A program made the position numbers and the translations under genes. 64,000 nucleotides of DNA from G965277745 sp965277745 (GTDB lineage Bacteria > Pseudomonadota > Gammaproteobacteria > Cardiobacteriales > Cardiobacteriaceae): NCBI GenBank assembly GCA_965277745.1, contig OZ255837.1:806001-870000 (forward strand), written 5' to 3'. The first letter of the stretch is position 1. Every line of letters begins with the position of its first letter. A model generated the notes under the pieces. That model was given only the letters and a program-made list of their open reading frames with translations. It was not told the DNA's origin and ran no database searches. Below are positions 55,666 through 64,000 of this stretch, piece by piece.

Positions 55666-56872
55666 GGCTTAGAATGAGCGAGGCGTTGGTGCCGCCGAAT
55701 CCGAAACTGTTGCTCATGATCGAATGGAGGCGTTTATCGAGATTTTCGCGCACGATGGGGAGGGCGCTGGCGGCCGGGTCGAGGGTGAAGATGTTTGCCG
55801 AGGCGGCGACGAAATCATGGAGGAGCATCAAAAGCGAGTAGATCAGTTCGTTGCTTCCGGCGGCGCCCAACGCATGCCCGGACAGGGATTTCGTCGAACT
55901 GACCAAGGGGATGTCGCGGTCTTTGAACGTTTTACGGATGGCTTCCAGTTCCTTGATGTCTCCGGCGACCGTCGAGGTGCCGTGGGCGTTGATGTAGTCG
56001 ACCCCGCCGTGATGGGTGGCAAGCGCCATCTGCATGCAGCGTACGGCACCTTCGCCGGAAGGTGATACCATGTCGTAGCCGTCCGATGTGGCGCCGTAGC
56101 CGGTCACTTCGGCGAGCATTTCGGCGCCGCGGGCCCTGGCGTGCTCGTATTCTTCGAGAACGACGACACCGCCACCGCCGGAGATCACAAAGCCGTCACG
56201 GTTTGTGTCGTAGGGACGCGAGGCGTGTTCGGGATCGTCGTTGTAGGCGGTGGACAGCGCGCCCATTGCGTCGAACAGCGAGGACATCGACCAGTGTTCT
56301 TCTTCGCCGCCGCCGGCGAAAACAATATCTTGCTTGCCCGTTTGAATCAGTTGAGTGGCATGGCCGATACAATGGGCACTGGTCGAACAAGCCGAACTCA
56401 TCGAATAATTGACCCCTTTGATCTCGAATGGCGTCGCCAGACAGGCGGAGGTGGTCGAGGACATTGCTTTGGTGACGGCATACGGCCCGATACGGCGCAC
56501 GCCTTTGCTGCGCAGAAGATCGGCGGCTTCCACCTGTACGGAAGAAGCCGCGCCACCACTGCCGAGAACAAGCCCGGTGCGTGGATGGGAGACTTGTTTG
56601 CGGCCGAGTTCGGCCTGTTCAATGGCCTGCTCCATGGCGATATAGCAGTAGGCGGCGGCATCGCCCATAAAGCGCAGGGTTTTACGTTCGATCAGCGCTT
56701 TCAGATCAAGATTGCGGATGTTGCCGTAGACCTGCGAGCGCAGGCCCATGTCTTTGTATATCTGTGAAAAACGAATACCGGATTTGCGCTGAAGCAGGGC
56801 GTCCAGCACTTCCCGGACATTATTGCCCAAACTCGATACGATGCCCATTCCGGTGATAACGACGCGCTTCAT
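55658..56872 (-). CDS. fabB: 3-oxoacyl-ACP synthase I
   Basis: Elongating condensing enzyme required for unsaturated fatty acids. 404 residues. The catalytic Cys is in MSSACSTSAHCIGHA, and the two His are in NAHGTSTVAGDI and SLSGHALGAAG, followed by NSFGFGGTNASLIL. The N-terminus is MKRVVITGMGIVSSLG. The ATG at 56872 overlaps the fabA stop as ATGA, so translation is coupled. The open frame above this ATG is the shadow of fabA. Confidence 0.96.
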   Translation of the reverse strand: MKRVVITGMGIVSSLGNNVREVLDALLQRKSGIRFSQIYKDMGLRSQVYGNIRNLDLKALIERKTLRFMGDAAAYCYIAMEQAIEQAELGRKQVSHPRTGLVLGSGGAASSVQVEAADLLRSKGVRRIGPYAVTKAMSSTTSACLATPFEIKGVNYSMSSACSTSAHCIGHATQLIQTGKQDIVFAGGGEEEHWSMSSLFDAMGALSTAYNDDPEHASRPYDTNRDGFVISGGGGVVVLEEYEHARARGAEMLAEVTGYGATSDGYDMVSPSGEGAVRCMQMALATHHGGVDYINAHGTSTVAGDIKELEAIRKTFKDRDIPLVSSTKSLSGHALGAAGSNELIYSLLMLLHDFVAASANIFTLDPAASALPIVRENLDKRLHSIMSNSFGFGGTNASLILSRV

Positions 56873-57453
56873 GATTCGTTCTCCTCGGTTACTCGCGACA
56901 ATCTGTCTTCCTCTTCTTGCCCTCGATGCTCGGGGGCGTGTTCGCCGACGAACAACCCGACACGAACCCCCTTCCCTTCGTAGATTTTTTCGCCGTCGAC
57001 AGACAGCGTAGCATCGGCGATGCCGAGGGTCAATTTGCGCATGATGATGCGGTGCATATGGATATGGTAGGTGATTTTCTCGTGCCTTGGCAGTACCTGA
57101 CCGGCAAATTTGACGCCGGCGCAGCCGAGCGCCCGCCCCCGCCCCTTGCCGCCGGACCAGCCGAGAAAGAAGCCGACCAATTGCCACATGGCGTCCAGGC
57201 CGAGGCAGCCGGGCATGACCGGATCGCCGGCGAAATGACATTGGAAAAACCACAGATCCTGGCGGATGTCCATTTCGGCGATGACTTCCCCTTTGCCGTA
57301 TTTTCCGCCGTCCTGGCCGATGTGCACGATACGGTCGATCATCAGCATCCCCGGCAGGGGAAGCTGCGCGTTGCCAGCGCCGAACAGATTGCCTTCGGCG
57401 CATTCGATGAGTTCTTCGTAGGAGTAACTGTGTTTGTTCATATATGTTGTCAT
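56869..57453 (-). CDS. fabA: 3-hydroxydecanoyl-ACP dehydratase/isomerase
   Basis: Introduces the cis double bond at the C10 stage of anaerobic unsaturated fatty acid synthesis. 194 residues. The active-site His is in FFQCHFAGDPVMPGCLGLDA and the Asp in the same block, followed by MWQLVGFFLGWSG. The N-terminal LPLPGMLMIDRIVHI is typical. The C-terminal ~20 residues are charged and extra. Start is 57453 or the ATG at 57441. FabA with FabB as a pair is characteristic of gamma- and some alphaproteobacteria. Confidence 0.96.
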   Translation of the reverse strand: MTTYMNKHSYSYEELIECAEGNLFGAGNAQLPLPGMLMIDRIVHIGQDGGKYGKGEVIAEMDIRQDLWFFQCHFAGDPVMPGCLGLDAMWQLVGFFLGWSGGKGRGRALGCAGVKFAGQVLPRHEKITYHIHMHRIIMRKLTLGIADATLSVDGEKIYEGKGVRVGLFVGEHAPEHRGQEEEDRLSRVTEENES

Positions 57454-57462
57454 AAGTGTTTC

Positions 57463-59025
57463 TTATCTTGTCAGCGCTTTTTTATAAGCATCGATGAGCT
57501 TGCCGTCAAGCCCGTATACATCGGAAGCGTAGTGAACCTCGCCGCCGAAATCGGCCCAGGCGGTCCAATACACCAGATAAATCGGGGTTTCGCGCGCCAG
57601 TTTCACCCATTTTGAAGTGGGTTTGCGCGTGGCCGCGCGAATTTTCTCCGGCGTCCATTCGCTGTCGGCAAGGAGGATATCGGCCAATTGCAGCGGCTTT
57701 TGCAGGCGGATGCAACCGGAGCTTTTGGCGCGGTATGCACGCTTGAACAAGCTGCGGTTCGGCGTATCGTGGAGATAAATGGCGTATGGGTTAGGAAAGA
57801 GGAATTTCACCCGGCCAAGCTCGTTGCGCGGACCCGGTTTACGCCGCAGGGTGTAATGGACAATGGCGTTTCCGTGCCAGTCCACGGCGCTCGGCGGCAC
57901 AACCCGACCATCCGGCAAAAGGACTTCGAAACTGTCGTCGTAAATCGTGGGATCACGACGCAGGCGCGGTAACTTGTCTTTTTTCATGATCATCGGTGGC
58001 ACCGTCCAGGTCGGACTCATGACGATGTAACGCAGACGATCGGTGAAACGAGGGGTCTTGCGATCACGACGGCCAACAATCGCGCGGCTTGTATAGATTA
58101 TCTTGTCGTTGCGGATCATACTGACCCGGTAGGCCGGGATGTTGGCGATGATGTGTGTCTCTCCCCGCTCCTGCGGCATCCAGCGCAGGCGTTCCATATT
58201 GATGATCAGATCGTCGCTGTTGACCGCGGCTTGCGAATTCACGTCACTTCGCAAGAGAACATAGAGGTTTTTCAGGCTCTGATAACGGGAGTCGTTCGCG
58301 TTCAGTCGCCTGAGCGGAGTGATAATATCACCGCGCATCACCCCTTCCGCGAGGAGATCGCCGAGGATATCGTCGCCGACCTTCTCCGCATTCCAGGTCG
58401 GGTTTATCAAACGCGGATCGACCAGGCCGTTGGCGAGATCACCGGCGAGTGACAGATAGGCATCGCTCATCAGGATTTCCAGCGCGGCGATGTCTCGATA
58501 CTCGCTGCCCTGCCTGAGGGCAGCGATGATGCGTTGATGATAGGAGGCTGGATTGAGCGCGTCATCGACGCTTGCGGCGATCGCCCGCTGTAATTGCACG
58601 ACCAACGGCGTCACCGCGTCTTCCTGTGTCCACAGTGTCGGGTAATGTTCGTTTTCGTAGAAAGCGGCAACGCGCGCCGGATGCTTGAGCGGCACGGCGT
58701 GTCCGTTGATCGTCACCGCATGAGGGAGGGAGCGCATCGTTTCGATCAGCTCGATGTGTTTGCTGTTAAACGGCAGCATCGCGAGATCAATGATCGGTCG
58801 CGCCGCCGGGTTGGGCAAAAACGGTCGATCCTCGCGCCGTTCTTCGTCGATGGTGCCCGCAAACGTCTCGTTCGGAGGCAGATTGTCTTCCAAAACAGGG
58901 GGCATGTCGTCGAAAGAGGGTTCCCGCGCGTCGTCTTGTTGCGCCTGCGCGACGAGTGAAGCGAACAGCAGGAAAACAGCTGTTCTCGCCACACAGCGAT
59001 GGAAGAAAAAAATCATGCCGAACAT
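57463..59025 (-). CDS. L,D-transpeptidase, YcbB/LdtD-like
   Basis: 520 residues with a signal peptide (FFFHRCVARTAVFLLFASLV). Periplasmic enzyme forming 3-3 peptidoglycan cross-links. The YkuD catalytic site is IYLHDTPNRSLFKRAYRAKS followed by SGCIRL, with the nucleophilic Cys. Upstream are the scaffold region (WTQEDAVTPLVVQLQRAI) and NMERLRWMPQ, both found in YcbB. The peptidoglycan-binding subdomain of E. coli LdtD (615 residues) is not evident, which explains the shorter length. First gene of the run ldtD > fabA > fabB. Confidence 0.88.
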   Translation of the reverse strand: MFGMIFFFHRCVARTAVFLLFASLVAQAQQDDAREPSFDDMPPVLEDNLPPNETFAGTIDEERREDRPFLPNPAARPIIDLAMLPFNSKHIELIETMRSLPHAVTINGHAVPLKHPARVAAFYENEHYPTLWTQEDAVTPLVVQLQRAIAASVDDALNPASYHQRIIAALRQGSEYRDIAALEILMSDAYLSLAGDLANGLVDPRLINPTWNAEKVGDDILGDLLAEGVMRGDIITPLRRLNANDSRYQSLKNLYVLLRSDVNSQAAVNSDDLIINMERLRWMPQERGETHIIANIPAYRVSMIRNDKIIYTSRAIVGRRDRKTPRFTDRLRYIVMSPTWTVPPMIMKKDKLPRLRRDPTIYDDSFEVLLPDGRVVPPSAVDWHGNAIVHYTLRRKPGPRNELGRVKFLFPNPYAIYLHDTPNRSLFKRAYRAKSSGCIRLQKPLQLADILLADSEWTPEKIRAATRKPTSKWVKLARETPIYLVYWTAWADFGGEVHYASDVYGLDGKLIDAYKKALTR

Positions 59026-59059
59026 ACGAAAAATTCGTGAATATTTTTCAATCTTACTA

Positions 59060-59802
59060 GGGCCTGGGTAAATTTGATGAATGCTTTGAACATGATATCA
59101 AGTTTCTCAAAGCGAGAAAATATCCGTCTAAAGCCTTCAATCCGCGAAAAAGACGCTCGATTTCATTACGTCGTTTGTAAATCTCTTTGTCATACTGCCA
59201 AGACTTCACGCGATTTGATTTGGGAGGAACGACAGGCTTAAAACCAAAGTCAAGCGCAAGTCGGCGCGTCTCGTCTCCCTCATAAGCACAAGCCATCACC
59301 AAGGGCAGGTTTTGTGGCCAATCGACCCAATCAGACAATAACTTTCGTCCTTCAACACCATCATGCGCATTGCCTGGGGAAAAGCTCAATCTCAGAGCGC
59401 ATCTGTCATTGGCGGATAGCAGATGAATTTTTGTGGTTAAGCCACCTCTTGACTTGCCAATCGACTGTGGGCCGTTTTTTTTAATGCCCCCATGGCATCG
59501 GGGTGCACTTTGATCGATGTGCTATCCAAACCAAGACAATCGATGCGGATACGGATGATGTGATGTCTCTGAAGGGCTTCGAACAGACGGTCTAAAACAC
59601 CGTTTTCCGCCCAACGGCGAATACACACGTAAATCGTGTTCCAATTGCCGAATTCTCTGGGTAAAGCCCGCCATTTACAGCCATTCTCAGCGACATACAA
59701 AACGGCGTTGATCAGGGTCGGATTCGCTATCGATACCTTACCGCGCTGAACGGGAAGGTAAGGATGGAGTCATTGATATTGTTCTTGTGTAATGCTTTTC
59801 AT
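59060..59802 (-). pseudogene. IS5-type transposase with stop and frameshift
   Basis: The frame from the ATG at 59802 reads MKSITQEQYQ, then a TGA (59770-59772), then LHPYLPVQRGKVSIANPTLI, YVAENGCKWRALPREFGNW and GLDSTSIKVHPDA. A frameshift near 59450 follows. The second frame has MACAYEGDETRRL and RRNEIERLFRGLKAL. The natural C-terminus FEKLDIMFKAFIKFTQAL is in a third frame. At least three lesions make it inactive. Confidence 0.85.
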
Positions 59803-59851
59803 CTAAAGAGAATAACATCATTTGATTAAAAGAAATAATGTCAACACGCCC
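59060..59851 (-). mobile_element. Decayed IS5-type (IS427-like) element
   Basis: 792 bp with ends GGGCCTGGGTAAATT on the left and GGGCGTGTTGACATT read inward from the right, only partly matching. TA flanks both sides inside CTAG (59057-59060 and 59851-59854). Its right-hand CTAG is occupied by IS630 copy 3. Confidence 0.8.
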
Positions 59852-59853
59852 TA

Positions 59854-61051
59854 GCTACCTGAATCTAAAGTTCGCCGCATAATGTTTGATCAGCACGTTG
59901 GCAAAAGCGCCTGACGGAGGCCAGGATTTCATCAGCAGATTTCGTCCATTTGAAAGGCTTTGGGTTCTCGTTGTGGCACTGAATGAATTTGGTGATATCG
60001 GCTTCCAGGGATTTGACAGAGGTATGCGCTCCCCGCTGTACCTGTTTGCGGGTGAGTTCGGCAAACCAACGCTCGACCTGATTGATCCATGATGCCGATG
60101 TGGGGGTGAAGTGGACGTGGTAGCGCGGTCGGCGGGCGAGCCACGCTTTGACCTCCTTGGTTTTGTGGGTGGCGTAATTGTCCATGATGATATGGATATC
60201 CAGATCATCGGGCATATTGGCGTCGATTTCCTTCAGAAAGGACAGAAACTCTTTGGCCCTGTGGCGCTTGTAGCATTTCCCGATCACAAAGCCGCTGGCC
60301 ACGTCGAGAGCCGCGAACAGCGATGTCGTGCCATGACGCACATAATCGTGGGTCTGCCGTTCGGGGATGCCGGGGGCCATTGGCAGAATGGGTTGGGAGC
60401 GGTCCAATGCCTGGATCTGGCTCTTCTCGTCAACGGACAACACCAAGGCCCGGTTGGGCGGCGAGAGATAGAGGCCGACGATATCGCGAACCTTCTCGAC
60501 GAACAAAGGGTCACTGGACAGTTTGAAGGTATCGCTGCGATGGGGTTGGAGGCCAAAGGCATTCCAAATGCGGCGGATCGTCGTGTGTGACAGGCCTGTT
60601 TCCTTCGCCATCGAACGGATGGACCAATGGGTGGCGTCACGGGGCTTGCTGTGCAATGTCCGTTCAATGACCGCCGCGACCTGATCGTCTTCAACTGTGC
60701 GCGGGCGGCCGGGGCGTGCCTCATCGAGAAGGCCGTCCACACGATCCTTGACGAACCGCCGCCGCCACTTGCCCACCGTGTGCTCGTGAAATCCGAGCTC
60801 GGCTCCAACCTCCTTGCTCGAAAGCCCGTCGGCGCAACGCAGGACCATCCGGCATCGATCGGAAAAAGAACGGGGAGCCCGGTGTCGCCGAACCTGACGC
60901 TCAAGGTAGTCACGCTCCTCAGAACTCAAAACCAATGGCGGTGATGGCCGCCCCTTTCTGCCTGGCATAAAACACCCTCCGGGATAGTCAAACGTCCCAG
61001 AGTCTATGTCTCCTCAATCAATTTATGAAGCGATTTTCAGTTCCATATGAC
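59854..61051 (-). mobile_element. IS630-family element, copy 3
   Basis: 1198 bp, same orientation as copy 2, flanked by TA within CTAG. Its left end reads GCTACCTGAATC where copies 1 and 2 have GTCACCTGAATC, so one terminus is altered. Confidence 0.92.
59865..60968 (-). CDS. IS630-family transposase, copy 3
   Basis: 367 residues, identical to copy 2 except Thr for Asn in RDATHWSIRSM. All DDE residues are present. Confidence 0.93.
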   Translation of the reverse strand: MPGRKGRPSPPLVLSSEERDYLERQVRRHRAPRSFSDRCRMVLRCADGLSSKEVGAELGFHEHTVGKWRRRFVKDRVDGLLDEARPGRPRTVEDDQVAAVIERTLHSKPRDATHWSIRSMAKETGLSHTTIRRIWNAFGLQPHRSDTFKLSSDPLFVEKVRDIVGLYLSPPNRALVLSVDEKSQIQALDRSQPILPMAPGIPERQTHDYVRHGTTSLFAALDVASGFVIGKCYKRHRAKEFLSFLKEIDANMPDDLDIHIIMDNYATHKTKEVKAWLARRPRYHVHFTPTSASWINQVERWFAELTRKQVQRGAHTSVKSLEADITKFIQCHNENPKPFKWTKSADEILASVRRFCQRADQTLCGEL

Positions 61052-61131
61052 TAGGAAACACAAAGCGGCGCCAGCGAAAATGTTTGTCGTATCGATGTCA
61101 CAAATTCGCGTCTCGCAAGAAAATTATTGTG

Positions 61132-61195
61132 TATGATAAGAGACGACGCCTGACGATTCGCGTGCGCTACGCGCGCGGTAACGCGAATCGTTTTT
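61132..61195 (+). promoter_or_regulatory. Promoter and terminator-like hairpin before the aminotransferase
   Basis: TATGAT (61132-61137) is a possible -10. An 11-bp perfect stem, ACGATTCGCGT (61153-61163) with ACGCGAATCGT (61181-61191), then T residues to 61195, lies 65 bases before the start codon. It looks like an intrinsic terminator. In this position it may act as an attenuator or as a remnant terminator of whatever preceded IS630 copy 3. Confidence 0.55.
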
Positions 61196-61259
61196 CGCGA
61201 TCCCTTCGCGGGTCGGCGAGAGCAAGCGGGGAACGGACAAATGTCATAGGGAGCGAACC

Positions 61260-62447
61260 ATGTTCAATACCATTGAAGCACTGCCGGATGATCCCATCCT
61301 GCGCCTTTCCCAACTGTGCCGCGAAGATCGGCGGGCGCGGAAAATCGACGTCGGCGTCGGCATTTTTCAAGATGCCTCCGGTAACACGCCGGTCATGCGT
61401 GCGGTCAAAGCGGCAGAAAAAACGCTTTGGGAACAACAGACGACGAAAAAATATCAGCCGCTTTCCGGCAACCCCGAATTCAACGAAGCGATCGCCAAAC
61501 TCGTGCTGGCCGATGCCTGGGATCGCGAACGAATACGGGTCAATCAATCCACCGGCGGTACAGGCGCGTTGCGGGTGATCGGCGAGGTCATCGAAGCGTT
61601 GCGCCCGGACGGCACGTTGTGGATTCCCGATCCGACCTGGGGCAACCATCTGCCCGTTTTCGGCGCCGCGGTGCGCCATATCGAACGCTACGATTATCTC
61701 GATGCGGCGACTTGCGAGGTGGCGCGCGAGAAAGTGTTCGCCTGTCTCGAACGGCTCGGCGAGAAAGACAGCGTGCTTTTGCACGGCTGCTGCCACAACC
61801 CGAGCGGCGCGGATTTCACCCGCAAAGACTGGCGGCACATCGCCGAGCTTGCCAACGCCAGAGGATTCACGCCGATCATCGATTTCGCTTATCTCGGCCT
61901 TGGCGAAGGGATCGACGAAGACGCTTATGGCGTCCGCCTGATCGTTTCTCAAGTGGCGCAAGCGCTGATCGCTGTCTCCTGCTCGAAAAACTTCGGCCTG
62001 TATCGTGATCGCGCCGGCGCGGTGATCGCTCTCGGACGCGATGGCGCCGAGGCGAAAGCGCTGCAAAGTCACCTGAGCGCAGCGACACGCAAGCTGATTT
62101 CCATGTCGCCCGATCATCCGACCGCGGTCGTCGCGCTGATTCTCGAAGACGCCGCGCGTAAAGCGCAGTGGCAAAGCGAACTCAATGAAATGGCAACATT
62201 TATCCGCTCACGGCGGCGCAAACTGCAAGACGCTTTGGCCGACGATAGCAGCCGCGACTGGTCGTTTGTCACCCGTCATCACGGGATGTTCACCTTGCTG
62301 CCGCTCGGCAGGGAACGGGTGGAGCGTTTGCGTGAGACGTACGCGATCTATATCGTCGGTAGCGGCCGGATCAACCTGGCCGGCCTGCGTGACGACGAGA
62401 TGATCGCCTACTTCGCGGATTCAGTGAAAAAAGTGTTCGACGACTGA
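61260..62447 (+). CDS. Aromatic/aspartate aminotransferase (class I)
   Basis: PLP enzyme of the AspC/TyrB group, 395 residues. The substrate and cofactor sites read VGVGIFQDASGNTPVM, YQPLSGNPEFNEAI, STGGTGALR, WIPDPTWGNH, HGCCHNPSGADF, DFAYLGLGEG and the PLP lysine in SCSKNFGLYRDRAGA. RINLAGL gives the substrate Arg. CCHNPSG and SKNFGLY are shared by AspC and TyrB, so specificity for aspartate versus aromatic amino acids cannot be decided. AGGGAG precedes the ATG. A hairpin in the leader suggests transcriptional control. Confidence 0.92.
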   Translation: MFNTIEALPDDPILRLSQLCREDRRARKIDVGVGIFQDASGNTPVMRAVKAAEKTLWEQQTTKKYQPLSGNPEFNEAIAKLVLADAWDRERIRVNQSTGGTGALRVIGEVIEALRPDGTLWIPDPTWGNHLPVFGAAVRHIERYDYLDAATCEVAREKVFACLERLGEKDSVLLHGCCHNPSGADFTRKDWRHIAELANARGFTPIIDFAYLGLGEGIDEDAYGVRLIVSQVAQALIAVSCSKNFGLYRDRAGAVIALGRDGAEAKALQSHLSAATRKLISMSPDHPTAVVALILEDAARKAQWQSELNEMATFIRSRRRKLQDALADDSSRDWSFVTRHHGMFTLLPLGRERVERLRETYAIYIVGSGRINLAGLRDDEMIAYFADSVKKVFDD

Positions 62448-62802
62448 TCGTTCGCGCCGCGTTTCGGCGGTCAGGGAAATGAGAAAGTCTTTTGCCTTGG
62501 TACGCCGCAGCCTTGCCGATCTTGCCAAAGGAAGAGCGGAAAACGCGTCGTCCTTGGAGAAAGGGCATCATCGACACCCCTCATCGGCGCAGGCAGCCGC
62601 TCTCCGCGCTTGATGCAGCCGTGAGCGGCGAGCGCATGTCAGGCGGCATGTCTTCGCCATTCTATCGAGGGCCACAATCGATGCGATGACCGCCCTTTCA
62701 CGCCGGAAAAAGGGAAAAATACCCGACGGTGAGGGGAACTTCTCCTCGACCCGTTCTTGCCGCTATTGCTAAACTGAAGCTTTGTTCGCCCTGGAACCCG
62801 AT
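62448..62802. other. Gene-free interval before the HAD hydrolase
   Basis: 355 bases without a credible gene. The frames present lack similarity. No clear terminator or promoter can be picked by eye. Confidence 0.35.
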
Positions 62803-63711
62803 ATGCCCGCCAGAATCGCCTTCGCGCAGTATCAATCGATTCGCCGCCGTCTGCCGCGAGGAACGGTTGCCGCACGGAAAGCGCGGGAGATCGATTGCCT
62901 GCTCGCCATCGCCGATGAATTCGACATCTTTTTCTTCGACGCCTTCGGCGTGCTCAACGTCGGCCAGGCGGCCGTTCCCGGCGCGCCCAAAGTGGTGGCC
63001 GAGCTGCAACGACGCGGCAAGCGGTGTGTTATCGTCTCCAATGCGGCGAGTTTCTGCAAATCCTTCCAGAGCGCCAAATTCGCCCGCTTCGGCTACCATT
63101 TCGCCGCGCGAGACATCGTTACCAGCCGCGACGCGGTACTGGAGGGGGTGCAAAATTATCCACGGGAAATGCGCTGGGGCGTGATCGGGGCGCAACAATA
63201 TCAGGAAGATCTCGTGGCACACGGCGTCAATTGGGTGGATCAGGACGCGCCAGCCTTTGCCGATGCCGACGGCTTTCTCTTTTTATCTCCGCTGCGCTGG
63301 AACGAAGCACGGCAATACGCCTTGACCGAAGGACTGGGTGCCAAGCCGCGACCGTTGCTCCTCGGCAACCCCGATTTGATCGCGCCGATGGGTGATCATA
63401 CCTCGGTCGAGGCTGGCAGCTACGTGCTGCTGCTCGAAGAAGCACTGTTCGCGCACGTGGTCGTTTTCGGCAAGCCGTTCCCGTCGATTTTCACCATCGC
63501 CGCCCGTCGCCTCGCCGCCGACGGGGTGCCGATCGTCCGGTCGCGCATCCTGATGCTCGGCGATACCCTGCACACCGACATTCTCGGCGGCAACACGTTC
63601 GGCATCGAGACGGCGCTCGTCACCGGCCACGGCTTTTTCAAAGGTCTCGATTACCGCGCGGCCATCGCGGAAAGTGGGATCACCCCGGATTATCTGCTGC
63701 CCGCGCTCTGA
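62803..63711 (+). CDS. HAD-superfamily hydrolase, NagD-like (class IIA)
   Basis: 302 residues. Motif I is FFFDAFGVLNVG with the nucleophilic Asp, motif II lies in CVIVSNAAS, the class IIA cap occupies the middle (LLLGNPDLIAP), and motifs III/IV are FGKPFPSIF and ILMLGDTLHTDILGGNTFGI. Such proteins are phosphatases of sugar phosphates or nucleotides; no substrate can be assigned. ATG at 62803 is preferred; a TTG at 62782 is the alternative. Convergent with hemE, 4 bases away. Confidence 0.85.
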   Translation: MPARIAFAQYQSIRRRLPRGTVAARKAREIDCLLAIADEFDIFFFDAFGVLNVGQAAVPGAPKVVAELQRRGKRCVIVSNAASFCKSFQSAKFARFGYHFAARDIVTSRDAVLEGVQNYPREMRWGVIGAQQYQEDLVAHGVNWVDQDAPAFADADGFLFLSPLRWNEARQYALTEGLGAKPRPLLLGNPDLIAPMGDHTSVEAGSYVLLLEEALFAHVVVFGKPFPSIFTIAARRLAADGVPIVRSRILMLGDTLHTDILGGNTFGIETALVTGHGFFKGLDYRAAIAESGITPDYLLPAL

Positions 63712-63715
63712 GCGC

Positions 63716-64000
63716 TCAGTCGCGGTGATAAGCCGGACTCAATTCATGCACGGCATCAATCATCGCGCGCGCGTGTTCAGGCGGCACGTCCGGGGTGATT
63801 CCATGGCCCAGATTGAAAATGTGGCGGTGACCTTTGCCGTAATCGCCGAGTACCCGCCGCACCGCAGCGTGAATTTGTCGCGGTTCGCCGAAAAGCATCG
63901 CCGGATCAAGATTGCCCTGGAGGGTGACTCCTTCCCCAACCGTCCGGCGCGCGACGGCGAGGGACGTCGTCCAATCGAGACCCAGCGCGTCTGCCCCGCA
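63716..64000 (-). CDS. hemE: Uroporphyrinogen decarboxylase, C-terminal part
   Basis: Heme pathway enzyme that decarboxylates uroporphyrinogen III to coproporphyrinogen III. Only the last 94 codons are in the window; the gene continues past base 64000. Seen: GADALGLDWTTSLAVARRTV, LQGNLDPAMLFG and HIFNLGHGITPDVPPEH, all strongly conserved, ending AVHELSPAYHRD. The frame is intact up to the edge. Confidence 0.95.
   Translation of the reverse strand, partial: CGADALGLDWTTSLAVARRTVGEGVTLQGNLDPAMLFGEPRQIHAAVRRVLGDYGKGHRHIFNLGHGITPDVPPEHARAMIDAVHELSPAYHRD

Overview
The window is a GC-rich bacterial chromosome segment of gammaproteobacterial type: guaBA, rnt-pgsA-uvrC-kdsB-ycaR-rne, zapD, mutS, fbp, ffh-ypjD-corB, grpE-dnaK-dnaJ, class Ia nrdAB-yfaE, fabAB, queH, an aromatic/aspartate aminotransferase and hemE. 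FabA/FabB, KdsB, ZapD and an outer-membrane barrel mark a Gram-negative of this class. The family cannot be fixed from the sequence alone; a Cardiobacteriales-like lineage is only a guess.

Layout. Bases 1-1549: the end of an outer-membrane barrel gene and a UMF1/Atg22-type MFS transporter. 1735-12646 (minus): guaB-guaA, and a tightly overlapping run rne > ycaR > kdsB > uvrC > pgsA > rnt. The rne gene is exceptional. After a complete RNase E catalytic half (D303, D346, C404 and C407 all in register with E. coli) and a basic linker, the same reading frame runs into a full-length transaldolase-like domain whose Schiff-base lysine is Glu. 12945-16856: zapD and mutS. 17010-20275: an IS630 element, the 3' part of a broken hydrolase gene and an IS5 element. 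20388-34861: housekeeping genes, with two heat-shock (sigma-32) promoters for grpE and dnaK.

34837-50531 is the accessory core. An IS1595-type element has inserted in the last codons of yfaE. It is followed by a type I-C-like CRISPR-Cas locus in the order cas5-cas8-cas7-cas3-cas4-cas1-cas2, then an 82-repeat array. The effector genes (cas5-8-7-3) are AT-rich, while cas4-1-2 have the GC-rich composition of the host; the change falls at the TAATG overlap of cas3 and cas4. cas8 carries an in-frame internal start with a strong ribosome binding site, predicted to give the Cas11 small subunit. The array holds repeated, near-repeated and reverse-complement spacers; one overlapping pair reveals a 5'-TTC PAM. 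An IS481-type element cuts the array off 10 bases after its last repeat.

50575-54104 is an IS graveyard: an IS630-type remnant, two broken IS481-type elements and a second IS630 copy. The 5' end of the hydrolase gene lies at 54107-54280 (minus) and its 3' part at 18208-19044 (plus). Flipping 18208-51889, which is bounded by inverted IS630 copies, rejoins the gene at a CTAG site. The ~33.7 kb between them, CRISPR locus included, has therefore apparently inverted. Nearly all elements here sit in CTAG sites.

54325-59025 (minus) is a run ldtD-like > fabA > fabB > periplasmic hypothetical > queH. A decayed IS5-type element and a third IS630 copy follow, then the aminotransferase with a hairpin leader, a HAD-family hydrolase, and the 3' end of hemE at the window edge.
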